A stretch of DNA of 64,000 bases from SMAG-U1939 sp035763125 (GTDB lineage Bacteria > Chloroflexota > Ktedonobacteria > Ktedonobacterales > JADMIN01): NCBI GenBank assembly GCA_035763125.1, contig DASUBU010000298.1, positions 23,294 through 87,293 of the forward strand. The letters are read 5' to 3'. The notes under the pieces were generated by a model, which searched no databases, was not told the origin of the DNA, and saw nothing but the letters and a program-made list of their open reading frames with translations. Below are positions 1 to 8,775 of this stretch, piece by piece (position 1 is the stretch's first letter; the number at the start of each line of letters is the position of its first letter). A program made the translations under genes and the position numbers.

Positions 1-24
1 GACGGCACAGGCACGGAGGCGGGT

Positions 25-2157
25 GTGATCGGAGACGACCAGCGCATCGCGGACCTCTCGCGGGCGGCCGAGGCGATCATCGCCGGACCGCCCGAGTTTC
101 TGCGTGCATTCGTCGGCGACGAGGGCGGCCTGCGCCAGCAGCGGCGAGCGGTGATCGTCGCGTCGCTGCGCCAGCAAGAGAATGACGGCCGGGTGGGCGT
201 CTCAGTAGACGAGCTGGCGGCCGACCTGGAGGCGGTGCTGCGGCTGCGCGGGCAAGCGCCGCCGGATGACGTGCGCGGCGAGGTGGTGGAGGTGCTGCGC
301 CAGCTCGAAGGCTGGCAGGCGGTGGACGGCGGCCTCGCGCCGGAGCGTGCGGAGCGCGATGGGCTGCGGCGGCGAGTCGAGCGCGACTACGCTCTGGCGC
401 GCTCGCTGCGCGTCTTTCTGCCGCATTGGGACGAGGTGCAGCGGGCGCTGCGGCGGCGCTACATCAGCCTCAGCGCCAACTACTTCGCCCAGGCCATCGC
501 CGCGCTGGATACGCTGCTCGACGAGCTGCACTACGAGGACACCGATCCCCTGCGCACCCACACCGCGTGGCAGTCGCTGCGCCAGGCGTTGCATGGCATC
601 ATCACCGAGTCGCGCGATTTTGCCCGCGAGCTGCGCTCGCTGCGCGTGGATGGCAATCACCCCGAGGTGCTGGCCGACATCGCCGACCGGCTGGGTGTGC
701 TGCACGAGAAGTTCTTCCGCGTGGCAGCCGAGGGCGCGGCGCAGGTGCGCGAGCGACTCGAGCGCCTGCGCGACGAGCGGCATGAGGGGGCGAACGTGCG
801 CCGCCTGCAGGAGACGCTGCGCACCCGCGAGGAGGAGTGGAGCGTCGGCCTGGGCGAGACCGAGGACGAGCGGCGCGAGCGGCTGGACGCTGTGGCGCAC
901 GAGGTGCTGCATGAGCTGTGGATTTTCGAGCGGCTGATGGCTGAGAACGGCCCTGGCTCGTGGCGCGAAGCGGCAAAGGCGATCAGCCTGGCACTGGTGG
1001 ATCTCACCGAACGCATCCACTCGGCCATCTCGCTGCGCTTGCAGCAGACGCAGGCCATCGCGGCGCTGCTGCGGCGCGCGCGCGACCTGGCCACCGGCGG
1101 GCCCGACGCGACACAGCGTGCCCGGCAATATCTGTGGAACGCCTCAGGAGCGGTGCATGCGGCGGTCTGGGTGCAGCAGCGGCCCTCCAGCGACGACCAG
1201 GTGCGTCTGGACCGCTGGCTGCATCTGAAGGGCGGCTCGCCGCTGCCCCTGGTGGACGAGGATACCTGGCGCAAGTCCATTCTCCCGCGGCACCGTCCCG
1301 CGCCGCCGGCGCCGCCCTCGGCACTGGTGACCGGCGAAGACTGGGATCCGGGCGAAGATCCGCGGATGCGCGAGCAAGAGGAGGCGCGCGCGCGGCTGGT
1401 AGAGCGCATGATCGCGGCTGGCTCGGCGGAGGCGCTGACAACGCTTGAGTCGTTCGACGAGCTGCGCTTGCTGGCGTCGCTGCTGTGGCTGCCGCGCGAT
1501 AGCGCACCGCTCCGGCGGCTGGGCCTGAAGATCTCGCCGGCGGCCGCGGGAACGGCTGCGCGGGCGGTGCTGCGCGGGCCGGAGTTCGAGGTGGAGCTTG
1601 ACAACTACCGCTTTCACTCGCTGGCGGCCGCCCGGCGGGCGGGAGCAGCCGCCGAGGAGCGCCCGGCGGCAAGTGTGCCTCTCCGGCGCCTTGCGGCCAG
1701 CCAGCCGACACAGCAGCATCCGCCGCGGCCGATGGTCGTGCGCGAGCCGCAGCGAGCACCCGCCTCTGCCGCAGCGGCTCCAGCCGCAATGGGGATGGGA
1801 TCGGCGCGCCAGCAAGGGAGTGCGACGCCCGTGCCCGTATCCGCGTCGCCGCCGATTGCCGCTCGCCCGACGCCGCCAGATGTCGCCCTGCCAACGCATC
1901 CCCTGCCGCCAGACGCAGCCCAGCCGACGCACCCCCTGGACGATTCGGAGGTCTATGCGACACGTCCGCTGCCAGCCCTTCCGCAGGGGGTGCGGCCGAC
2001 ACATCCGCTGCAGCCGCCGGATACGCTGCCCGCAAGCCCACAGCCACGCGAGCAGCCGCCGGTAAGCCAGGGACAGGGACAAGGGCGCAAGCTGTGGCCG
2101 TTCGGCCGGGGCCGCGGCAAGGGCGACCAGCACGACTCGGCGCGCGATGGCGGGTAG
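25..2157 (+). CDS. Kleisin-like subunit of a Wadjet/MksBEF-type SMC complex (JetA/MksF-like)
   Basis: First gene of a three-gene operon ending in an SMC-type ATPase, so the likely role is the kleisin that bridges the ATPase heads of a plasmid-restricting condensin. The N-terminal ~110 residues look like a winged-helix domain and residues ~120-420 are charged and helical, as in MukF/MksF/JetA proteins. From about residue 540 the protein turns into a Pro/Ala-rich low-complexity tail with a recurring PTHPL motif; at 710 aa it is longer than usual JetA proteins (about 500 aa). The start is GTG at 25, with GGAGG at 15-19. The frame is also open back to base 1, so a start before the window cannot be excluded. 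A TGA at 26-28 in another frame could end an upstream operon gene. The family call rests on context and fold-like pattern, not on a diagnostic motif. Confidence 0.6.
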   Translation: MIGDDQRIADLSRAAEAIIAGPPEFLRAFVGDEGGLRQQRRAVIVASLRQQENDGRVGVSVDELAADLEAVLRLRGQAPPDDVRGEVVEVLRQLEGWQAVDGGLAPERAERDGLRRRVERDYALARSLRVFLPHWDEVQRALRRRYISLSANYFAQAIAALDTLLDELHYEDTDPLRTHTAWQSLRQALHGIITESRDFARELRSLRVDGNHPEVLADIADRLGVLHEKFFRVAAEGAAQVRERLERLRDERHEGANVRRLQETLRTREEEWSVGLGETEDERRERLDAVAHEVLHELWIFERLMAENGPGSWREAAKAISLALVDLTERIHSAISLRLQQTQAIAALLRRARDLATGGPDATQRARQYLWNASGAVHAAVWVQQRPSSDDQVRLDRWLHLKGGSPLPLVDEDTWRKSILPRHRPAPPAPPSALVTGEDWDPGEDPRMREQEEARARLVERMIAAGSAEALTTLESFDELRLLASLLWLPRDSAPLRRLGLKISPAAAGTAARAVLRGPEFEVELDNYRFHSLAAARRAGAAAEERPAASVPLRRLAASQPTQQHPPRPMVVREPQRAPASAAAAPAAMGMGSARQQGSATPVPVSASPPIAARPTPPDVALPTHPLPPDAAQPTHPLDDSEVYATRPLPALPQGVRPTHPLQPPDTLPASPQPREQPPVSQGQGQGRKLWPFGRGRGKGDQHDSARDGG

Positions 2158-2186
2158 ATAGCTAGCAGGCGGAGCGAGCACACGAT

Positions 2187-3038
2187 ATGCCAACGTATAC
2201 AGGACAGCGAGAGCAGGAGCTGGCGCGGCGCGTCAGGCGCATGCTGATCGAGCAGAGCGCGATTTTGGCTGAAGAGTCACCCGACGAGTTCGCCTGGCTC
2301 TCCAAGCACTACCCCGAAGAGCAGCGCTTCTTCGAGGAAGAGCTGGGCGCGCTGATCGAGCTGCGGCTGGGCCGCTGGGCGCGCGCGTACTGGCCGATGG
2401 CGCCGCGGCAGCGCGAGCTGTGCATCGCCGATGTCTTCGAGCTGACCACACGCAAGCAGACCGCCTACGCCTGCCTGATCCGCGCGTATCGCAGTGTGCG
2501 GCTGCTGGAGGCCGGCGAGTCGGCCAACACGTTCCGCTTCGCCGATCTATTCCGCTATGTGGCCGAGGATGGGCAGCGCCAGTCGCCATGGCTCAGCTTC
2601 GACGAGGGCGTGATCAACGATGCGCTGGCCACGCGCGGCGAGGCCGACGCCGGCGACGACGAAGAGCTGCTGGAGATCGCCGCCGAGAACGCGAAGGGCA
2701 GAGGCCGCAAGAAGGCCGCGGCAAACGGCGAAGCGGCGGCGGCGACCGCCACCGCCAGCCGGCCACGCAAGACCTCAGCGGCGCCTCAGCGCCTGGGCGC
2801 GGCTCAGCGTGTGCGCGCCAATCAGCGCGCCTTCTATCAGGCGTTCGCGGCGTTCGAGCGGCTGCGGCTGCTGCGGCGCATCGGTGCCGACGACCGCCAG
2901 CGCGCCGACGAGCGCTACAAGCTCGATGACCGCGACTATAGCGGCATTTACGAGTTCACCGACCTGATTGATCGCTTCCTGCCGCCGGCGGGGCTGGTGG
3001 TGCACGACGAGCTGAACCCCGACGGAGGCACGGCGTGA
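2187..3038 (+). CDS. MukE-like subunit of a Wadjet/MksBEF-type SMC complex (JetB/MksE-like)
   Basis: Small acidic/basic helical protein (283 aa) between the kleisin-like and SMC genes, the position of JetB/MksE in Wadjet and Mks operons; these proteins dimerise and sit on the kleisin. The N-terminal ~120 residues and the C-terminal ~80 residues have the helix-turn-strand character of winged helices. The two parts are separated by an Ala/Lys-rich, probably disordered linker (about residues 165-205). The start is ATG at 2187, 29 nt after the previous stop, with a GGAGCGAG-like ribosome site about 10 nt upstream. The stop overlaps the next start by four bases (GTGA at 3035-3038), which indicates translational coupling. 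The call leans on gene order; sequence similarity alone would be weak. Confidence 0.55.
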   Translation: MPTYTGQREQELARRVRRMLIEQSAILAEESPDEFAWLSKHYPEEQRFFEEELGALIELRLGRWARAYWPMAPRQRELCIADVFELTTRKQTAYACLIRAYRSVRLLEAGESANTFRFADLFRYVAEDGQRQSPWLSFDEGVINDALATRGEADAGDDEELLEIAAENAKGRGRKKAAANGEAAAATATASRPRKTSAAPQRLGAAQRVRANQRAFYQAFAAFERLRLLRRIGADDRQRADERYKLDDRDYSGIYEFTDLIDRFLPPAGLVVHDELNPDGGTA

Positions 3039-6000
3039 GCGGACGCATCAGCATCGCCCACGGCAATGGGAACGGCGCTGCTCGCGCGAGCGGGCCGCTC
3101 GGCTCCAGCCGCAACGGTCGCTCCCCCGGCCGCGCGTGGATCCGGCGCATCCGGCTGATCAACTGGCACGGCCACGAGAACGCGACGCTCGACGTGCTGG
3201 GCGACATGCTCGCCATCATCGGCGAGAACGGCTCGGGCAAGTCACTGATCCTGGACGCCATTGACTGGGGCCTCTTCCCGGCCTCGGGCAAGCAGTTCAA
3301 TCTGGCGGCGCGTGAGGGCGGTCGGACGAGCAAGCGTACGCTCAGCAACACGATCCTGTTCTTCGATCCACACGGCGTCGAGCGGCCCGACAAAGGCTGG
3401 CGTCGGCAGCGGACGGTAGGCTACTGCGCCGTGGAGGTGGAGCACGAGGGCGAGGGACGCTGGGTCTACGGCGCGGCGGCGACCTGCACGCCCAACTCGG
3501 CGCACCCCTTCTACTACGCGCTGCCGGCGACACTGGAGCAGGTGGCGTTCCTGGAGGTGACGCCCAAGGGGCAGGCGCCGCTGGAGATGCAGGCCTTCCG
3601 CGCGGCCAACGACACGCTGATCAACAGCGGTGGCGCCGTCTTCAACGCCAGCCAGGCCGAAGACTATAATCGCCTCGTCGCGCGCCGGCTCCTCAACATC
3701 GAAGGGGCCGACTGGCAGCGGCGCTACGACGCGCTCTACGACGTGCTGCACCGCATGCTGGGCCTGCGCGTGGACGACGCACTGGTGGCTGACCCAAGCG
3801 GCGTGGTGCGCGAGTTCCTGCCAGTGGTGGATCGCCCGCACCTTGAACGGCTGGTAGAAGGCCTTGAGGGCATCCAGCGCATCCATCGCGACATCGAGGA
3901 ATATGCCAAGCTGCGCGCGACGCTGGCCGGCGTGGTCGAGGCGCGCAAGCGCTATCACGAGGCGGTGCTGCAACACGGCGCGCTCTCGTGGCTGCGTGCC
4001 GCCTGGACGCATGACGACAGCCTGGCGCAGCTTGCCGCGGCCGACGATCAGGTACGTGAGGCGGAATCGGCGGCGCGGACGGCCGAGGCGGAGGAAGAGG
4101 CCGCCTACGCCGAGGAGCACGCCGCGCGGCGCGAGCTGGAGGCCCTGCAGCAATTGCACCAGGGCGAGGTCGTGCAGGCGGTGTCGCGCGCCAACGAGAC
4201 GCTGACCGCCGCCCAGCACGCGCAGGATCGCGCCGCCCGCGAGCTACGCCAGGCCCAGGAGCGCTTGCAGCGCTCCGAGGCGGCCGTCGCCTCCGCGCGC
4301 CACTCCCTGAATACCGAGCGCGAGGCAGCCGTCGCGCGGCTGACCGCGCTGCGCCAGCGAGCAATGGATGCGTTGGGCGCGCTGCCGAACACGCTGAGTG
4401 CGGCCTGGGCCGGCCTGATTGCCGAGCCAGGGGACCAGAACCTGGGCGACGCGCTGCACGCTGCCTGGGTGGAAGGCGACCACGAGCTGGCCGGCTTCGA
4501 GGCGCGGGCAAAGCGGATCGAGGGGGCCGTGGCGGCGACGGCCAGCGCCCGCCAGGCCGAGCGCGACGCACGCGCGCAGCACGAGGCGTCGGCCAGGGCG
4601 GTGCAGACGGGACGGCAGGCGCTGTGGGCGCGCTGGGATAAGATGGTGCAGCGGTGGCCGGCGGGAATTGGCGAGGCGCCGACCAACGAGCCGAGCACCA
4701 TGGTGCTGAGTCCGCTGGGGCAGACCTGCCAACAGCAGGCTGACCATGCGCGCGCGGAGGTGCGTGAGGCAAGCGCACGAGCGGCGAAGGGCGAGGTGCA
4801 GATCGCCGAGCTGGAGGCGCGGCTGGCGGCGATCGAGCAGGAGATCGGCCAGACGCAGACCGAGCCATTGCCGGCGCTCTCGCCGGAGCGCGAGCGTGCC
4901 CTGGCGCGCCTGCAGGGAGTGGATCGCGGCTGCGCGCCGGTCTACCGCCACCTGGACCTGGCGCGTGAGGGCGCGGCCTGGGGCGAGGCCATCGAGGGCC
5001 TGCTGGAACACCTGGACGTGCTGACCTTGCTCACGCTCTCGGTGCCGGTGGAGCATGCGCGGGCGGCGTTGGGCAACGAGGCGGACTGGCATGTGCTGGC
5101 GGCAAGTCCGGCCGGGGGCCGGGCGCAGCGCGGCTCGCTGGCCTCCGTGCTGGTGACGGGGCACCCGGACCTGCGGCGCTATCTGGATGGGGCATTCGGC
5201 TCGCTGATGCTGGCCCAAGACCCGCCGCGTGGCGGGGATTTCCTCTGTCCGGACGGGCGCTACCGGCTGGGCGATGTGACCGGGACGGTGCGGCGCGCGA
5301 AGCGCTCGGAGGCGTTGATCGGCGTGGTGCGGCGGCAGGCGGCGGCTGCGGCGCGGCGCGACGAGCTCACACGCGAGCGGGCTGACCAACTGGCACGCCT
5401 GACGGATCAGCGCGACGTGCTGCGTGTCGAGCGTGAGACGATGCAGCAGGCGGAGGCGCGCGCCCGCAGTCTAAGCGAGCTGGCGCATATGCTGGAGGAG
5501 CTCGATCAGCGGCGTGGTGAGCTGCGTACCCTGCGCGAGGCCGAGGAGTCGGCCACGATGCGTCTCTCCACTGCTCGCCGTACGGTGGAGGATGCGACAG
5601 CCGAGGAGGAGGACGAGCGGCTGCGCTGGGCGGAGGCCACGGCGGCCTATCCGGCGCTGGCCGATCCGGCGCAGCTCGCGCGGGCGCGCACGGCCCTGGC
5701 ACAAGCGGTGGCTGATACCGTCTCGCGTGCCGGCGAGACCCGCGGGCGCATGGGGCAGCTTCACACGCGGCTGCGCTCGGCGGAAGACTCCCACGATGCC
5801 GAAGGGGAGGCCTTCGGCGTGGCGCGCGCGCAGATGGAGCAGGCCGACCAGGACGTGCAAGAGGCGCAGCGGCTGCTCAATCAGGCGCGCAGCGCGCTCC
5901 ACGCGGCGGGGCTGCAGAACGTGGAGGCGCGCATTACGATGCTCCAGCGCCGGTTGAAGGAGGCCGAGGAGCAGGCGCGCCAGACGGCGGTCGCGCGCGG

Positions 6001-7279
6001 CATCGCCACGCATCAGCTTGCGGCGGCGCGCCAGGCACGGCAGGCCAAGGCGAGCGATGAGGCTGGTGCCAGCGCGCATCTGCAGCGCCGCAACCAGGCG
6101 TTCGCCGCGCTGTTGAATGCGGTGGCCGATAGTCTTGATCTGCCCGACAATCAGGTGGACGATCCGGTGCGCTACGCGCGCGGGGTCACGCGGGGCCGCG
6201 ATAGCCGCCAACGGCTGGATGATGACCTGCCGCGCGCCTTCAGCGCCGCGGAGCGTGAGCAGAACGGCTTCCTGGTGGTCGTAGCGGAGTATGCCGCGCT
6301 GGTGGGCAGCGACGAGCGCTTTGGACTGCGCCCGCCGGTCAAGCGCGAGCTGGCGCTGGCGCCGCAGGGCTGGCTCCTGGACGTGGCGCCGCGCATGGAG
6401 GGCACCAGCGACGTGCGCCTGCTGCTGAACTTCCTCGACGTGACCATTGAGCAGCTCCAGCAGACGCTGGCCGAGCGCGTGACGCGTGTCGTGCGCGACA
6501 TCATTCTGGGAGAGGTGGTCAGCCATCTGGTCGAGCAGCTTACGCGGGCGCAGGCGATCATCGAGGGGCTCAACGAGCGCCTGGCGAATGCCCGCTTCTT
6601 CGCGCGCAACACGCGCTTCTCGCTGAAGCTCTCGGTGCGCTTGGCGCGGCTGCCCGATATTCCCTTCGACCATGTATCGGTGGCGACGGCCCTGCTGGAG
6701 CACGGCCGCGCGATGCCAGCGGCGGTGCAGGGGCAGCTCACGGCGATCTTCGCCGGTTGGCTGGACGAGCAGATGAAGGGCCAGGCGCAGCCCTCGGTGG
6801 AGGCGCTGGTGGATCAGCTTGACTATCGCCGCTGGGTGGATATCTCGCTGCTGCACTCCGACGATCTGGACCCGCGTGTGCGGCCCTGGGACAGCGCGGT
6901 CTCGGGCTTTGGCAGCGGCGGAGAGCAGCGCGTGCCGGTCTACGTGCTACTGCTGACGGCGGCGGCGATGCAATTTGCCGTCTCGAACGCGCCGTTGCGG
7001 CTGCTGATGCACGACGAGGCGTTCGCGCGTATGGACCAGCGCAACGCCGACCTGGTGATTCGGTTCGCGCAGCAGCTTGGGATGGGCCTGGTGATCGCCA
7101 GTCCCAACCTTGATCTCTTCGCCGAGGGCGTGAGCTACGCGACGGCCTACCGGCTGCGACAGCTCCCTAGCGGCTTGATTGCGCGCGAGGCGCTGCATCT
7201 GCGCTCGGCGGCGCTCGACGTCGCAGAGGATGCGGGTAGCTCGCCACTGTCCGCGCAGGGATTCGGCGGGCAGCGCTGA
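3035..7279 (+). CDS. SMC/MukB-like ATPase of a Wadjet/MksBEF-type complex (JetC-like)
   Basis: A 1414-aa SMC-like ATPase, the motor of a DNA-loop-extruding complex that in Wadjet systems recognises and restricts plasmids. The Walker A motif GENGSGKS is at residues 63-70, after a Gly/Ser-rich N-terminal stretch of about 30 residues. Long coiled-coil segments flank a globular, hinge-like region at roughly residues 630-765. The C-terminal head has an ABC signature (SGFGSGGEQ, about residue 1290) and a Walker B motif ending in HDEAF (about 1325). GTG start at 3035 overlaps the stop of the preceding gene, with GGAGG upstream. No JetD-like (Toprim/DUF2220-type) nuclease gene follows; the next gene begins 214 nt later and is unrelated. 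The head motifs make the SMC-like call secure; whether this is defence (Wadjet) or chromosome (Mks) function is open. Confidence 0.8.
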   Translation: MSGRISIAHGNGNGAARASGPLGSSRNGRSPGRAWIRRIRLINWHGHENATLDVLGDMLAIIGENGSGKSLILDAIDWGLFPASGKQFNLAAREGGRTSKRTLSNTILFFDPHGVERPDKGWRRQRTVGYCAVEVEHEGEGRWVYGAAATCTPNSAHPFYYALPATLEQVAFLEVTPKGQAPLEMQAFRAANDTLINSGGAVFNASQAEDYNRLVARRLLNIEGADWQRRYDALYDVLHRMLGLRVDDALVADPSGVVREFLPVVDRPHLERLVEGLEGIQRIHRDIEEYAKLRATLAGVVEARKRYHEAVLQHGALSWLRAAWTHDDSLAQLAAADDQVREAESAARTAEAEEEAAYAEEHAARRELEALQQLHQGEVVQAVSRANETLTAAQHAQDRAARELRQAQERLQRSEAAVASARHSLNTEREAAVARLTALRQRAMDALGALPNTLSAAWAGLIAEPGDQNLGDALHAAWVEGDHELAGFEARAKRIEGAVAATASARQAERDARAQHEASARAVQTGRQALWARWDKMVQRWPAGIGEAPTNEPSTMVLSPLGQTCQQQADHARAEVREASARAAKGEVQIAELEARLAAIEQEIGQTQTEPLPALSPERERALARLQGVDRGCAPVYRHLDLAREGAAWGEAIEGLLEHLDVLTLLTLSVPVEHARAALGNEADWHVLAASPAGGRAQRGSLASVLVTGHPDLRRYLDGAFGSLMLAQDPPRGGDFLCPDGRYRLGDVTGTVRRAKRSEALIGVVRRQAAAAARRDELTRERADQLARLTDQRDVLRVERETMQQAEARARSLSELAHMLEELDQRRGELRTLREAEESATMRLSTARRTVEDATAEEEDERLRWAEATAAYPALADPAQLARARTALAQAVADTVSRAGETRGRMGQLHTRLRSAEDSHDAEGEAFGVARAQMEQADQDVQEAQRLLNQARSALHAAGLQNVEARITMLQRRLKEAEEQARQTAVARGIATHQLAAARQARQAKASDEAGASAHLQRRNQAFAALLNAVADSLDLPDNQVDDPVRYARGVTRGRDSRQRLDDDLPRAFSAAEREQNGFLVVVAEYAALVGSDERFGLRPPVKRELALAPQGWLLDVAPRMEGTSDVRLLLNFLDVTIEQLQQTLAERVTRVVRDIILGEVVSHLVEQLTRAQAIIEGLNERLANARFFARNTRFSLKLSVRLARLPDIPFDHVSVATALLEHGRAMPAAVQGQLTAIFAGWLDEQMKGQAQPSVEALVDQLDYRRWVDISLLHSDDLDPRVRPWDSAVSGFGSGGEQRVPVYVLLLTAAAMQFAVSNAPLRLLMHDEAFARMDQRNADLVIRFAQQLGMGLVIASPNLDLFAEGVSYATAYRLRQLPSGLIAREALHLRSAALDVAEDAGSSPLSAQGFGGQR

Positions 7280-7493
7280 GCCGCGCGATGACCATCCAGA
7301 GCAGCCCATGCCAATCGTGCCGTCCGATTCTGGCAACCGCGATAGCGGGCACGTGTGCGTCCAAAAGGGCATGGGCGGCACAGCGTGTGCGAGGCCGAGG
7401 TGACGAGGTCTACGGGCCCGTGCTCAGATGCCGCGCGGCAAGGAGACGTACCGGCGCAGCGGAGGACTGGCCCGCTGAGAGGAAGGATGCCGC

Positions 7494-8171
7494 ATGCAGC
7501 GACGCAATAGCGCCTTGGCCGCTTATTCTCCCAGTCAGATACCAGAGCCGCCGCTCGCGCGCTTCCTGTTTGCCGATAGGCGCATGGCGATCGTGTGGCT
7601 GATCGTGCGTGTCTACGTCGGGTATCAGTGGCTCATAGCCGGTTTGGAGAAGCTCACCGGCGTTGATTATGATTTCACGAGCAGTGCCTTCGGCAAGCCG
7701 GTAATCGGCGGCGCATGGGTGTTCGGTCCCAAAACGGGAGCGGCCATCACGGGCTTCGCGACGAGCGCACTCAAGCAAGCGGGTGGGGCACATCCCGCTG
7801 TGCAGGACTGGTATGCCAGCTTTCTCAGGAATCTCGTCCTTCCCAACGCCTCGGTTTGGGCCTACGTCATCACATTCGGTGAGGTGCTGGTTGGTGCCGG
7901 CCTGATTCTCGGCGCCCTTACCGGCATCGCCGCCTTCTTCGGAGTGGTCATGAATTTGAACTACCTGCTGGCGGGGACGGTCAGCACCAATCCCATCCTG
8001 GGCGTTCTGAGCATCCTGATCGTCCTCGCCTGGCGCATTGCCGGTTACTACGGCCTGGACCGCTGGCTGCTCCCGCTGCTCGGCACGCCGTGGACGGGCT
8101 CGCTGCGCAACGTGGCCACCGGCGAGCCACCGCCGCCCAAAGAAACGCCGCACGGCATGGCGCCCGCCTAG
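7494..8171 (+). CDS. DoxX/DoxD-family membrane protein
   Basis: A 225-aa membrane protein of the DoxX/DoxD family, whose members include the membrane subunit of archaeal thiosulfate:quinone oxidoreductase and small proteins linked to redox stress. About four hydrophobic helices are visible (around residues 35-55, 120-145, 150-170 and 175-190). A typical family signature of arginine and aromatic residues lies at the start of helix 1 (RVYVGYQWLIAGLEK) and an Asn-rich stretch in helix 3. ATG at 7494 follows GAGGAAGG at 7478-7486. It stands alone; the sulfur modules lie further downstream, so a thiosulfate role is only a possibility. Confidence 0.75.
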   Translation: MQRRNSALAAYSPSQIPEPPLARFLFADRRMAIVWLIVRVYVGYQWLIAGLEKLTGVDYDFTSSAFGKPVIGGAWVFGPKTGAAITGFATSALKQAGGAHPAVQDWYASFLRNLVLPNASVWAYVITFGEVLVGAGLILGALTGIAAFFGVVMNLNYLLAGTVSTNPILGVLSILIVLAWRIAGYYGLDRWLLPLLGTPWTGSLRNVATGEPPPPKETPHGMAPA

Positions 8172-8775
8172 CGAACAGAAGTAGAGATCCCGGCGCATAC
8201 ATGGGCCGATACCACCTGGCGCCTGGTGAAGGCAGCTGGTTCACGCCGCAATCAGAGGCACCTCGCATTAGCCTCACATTATGTAACGTAGATCCGTACT
8301 CCGCGTTGACACTTCTGTGATGCCGCGAGTCCAGTGTGTGACGTTCGCGTAGCCCCGCGCGGATATCCTCTCAACGGGTGTGAGCCCACTGCCTGCGACT
8401 CGCACCTACGCACGCGTCCATCGCTTACTCTGAGAGCGATCTCACGAGTAAGCGTACTGAATATCAAGGATGGATACGGCGTCCACTCGGGCACAGGCCT
8501 GCACGCCGCCTGGGACACGATGGAGCCGCTCGTCCCCCAACGCGTCGCACCACAAAGGCAAGACGCCTTCGGGACTGTTCTGCTCCGCCCCGTCGCCCCT
8601 GGAAGCGTAGCGCAGGCACTGCTCCTCGACGTCAACCATACAAGGGCCATGCTCGTAGGCAGTATGCCATGGGATGTTAGGTAGTCGTGGTGTTGCTCTT
8701 GCAGAGACGACATAATGCCAACATCCGTAAGCGAGCTGACGTGTAATCTGACTGTAGCTCGTGGGGGAGGAAACC
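8172..8775. other. 604-nt stretch without a convincing gene
   Basis: The base composition is visibly lower in GC than the flanking genes. Open frames on both strands (for example 8334-8684 plus and 8279-8713 minus) lack a ribosome site and show rare-codon composition. No tRNA, riboswitch signature or insertion-sequence terminal repeats were recognised. It should contain the promoter of the following yvcK-like gene, but no clear -35/-10 pair stands out. Confidence 0.5.

Noticed and set aside
202..1128. Long minus-strand open frame opposite the kleisin-like gene
   Set aside because: It mirrors the codon periodicity of the real gene, has no ribosome site and reads as Arg/Gln/Ala-rich filler.
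8279..8713. 144-residue minus-strand frame in the gap before yvcK
   Set aside because: Rich in Cys, Ser and Arg, with no ribosome site or family features; judged non-coding.
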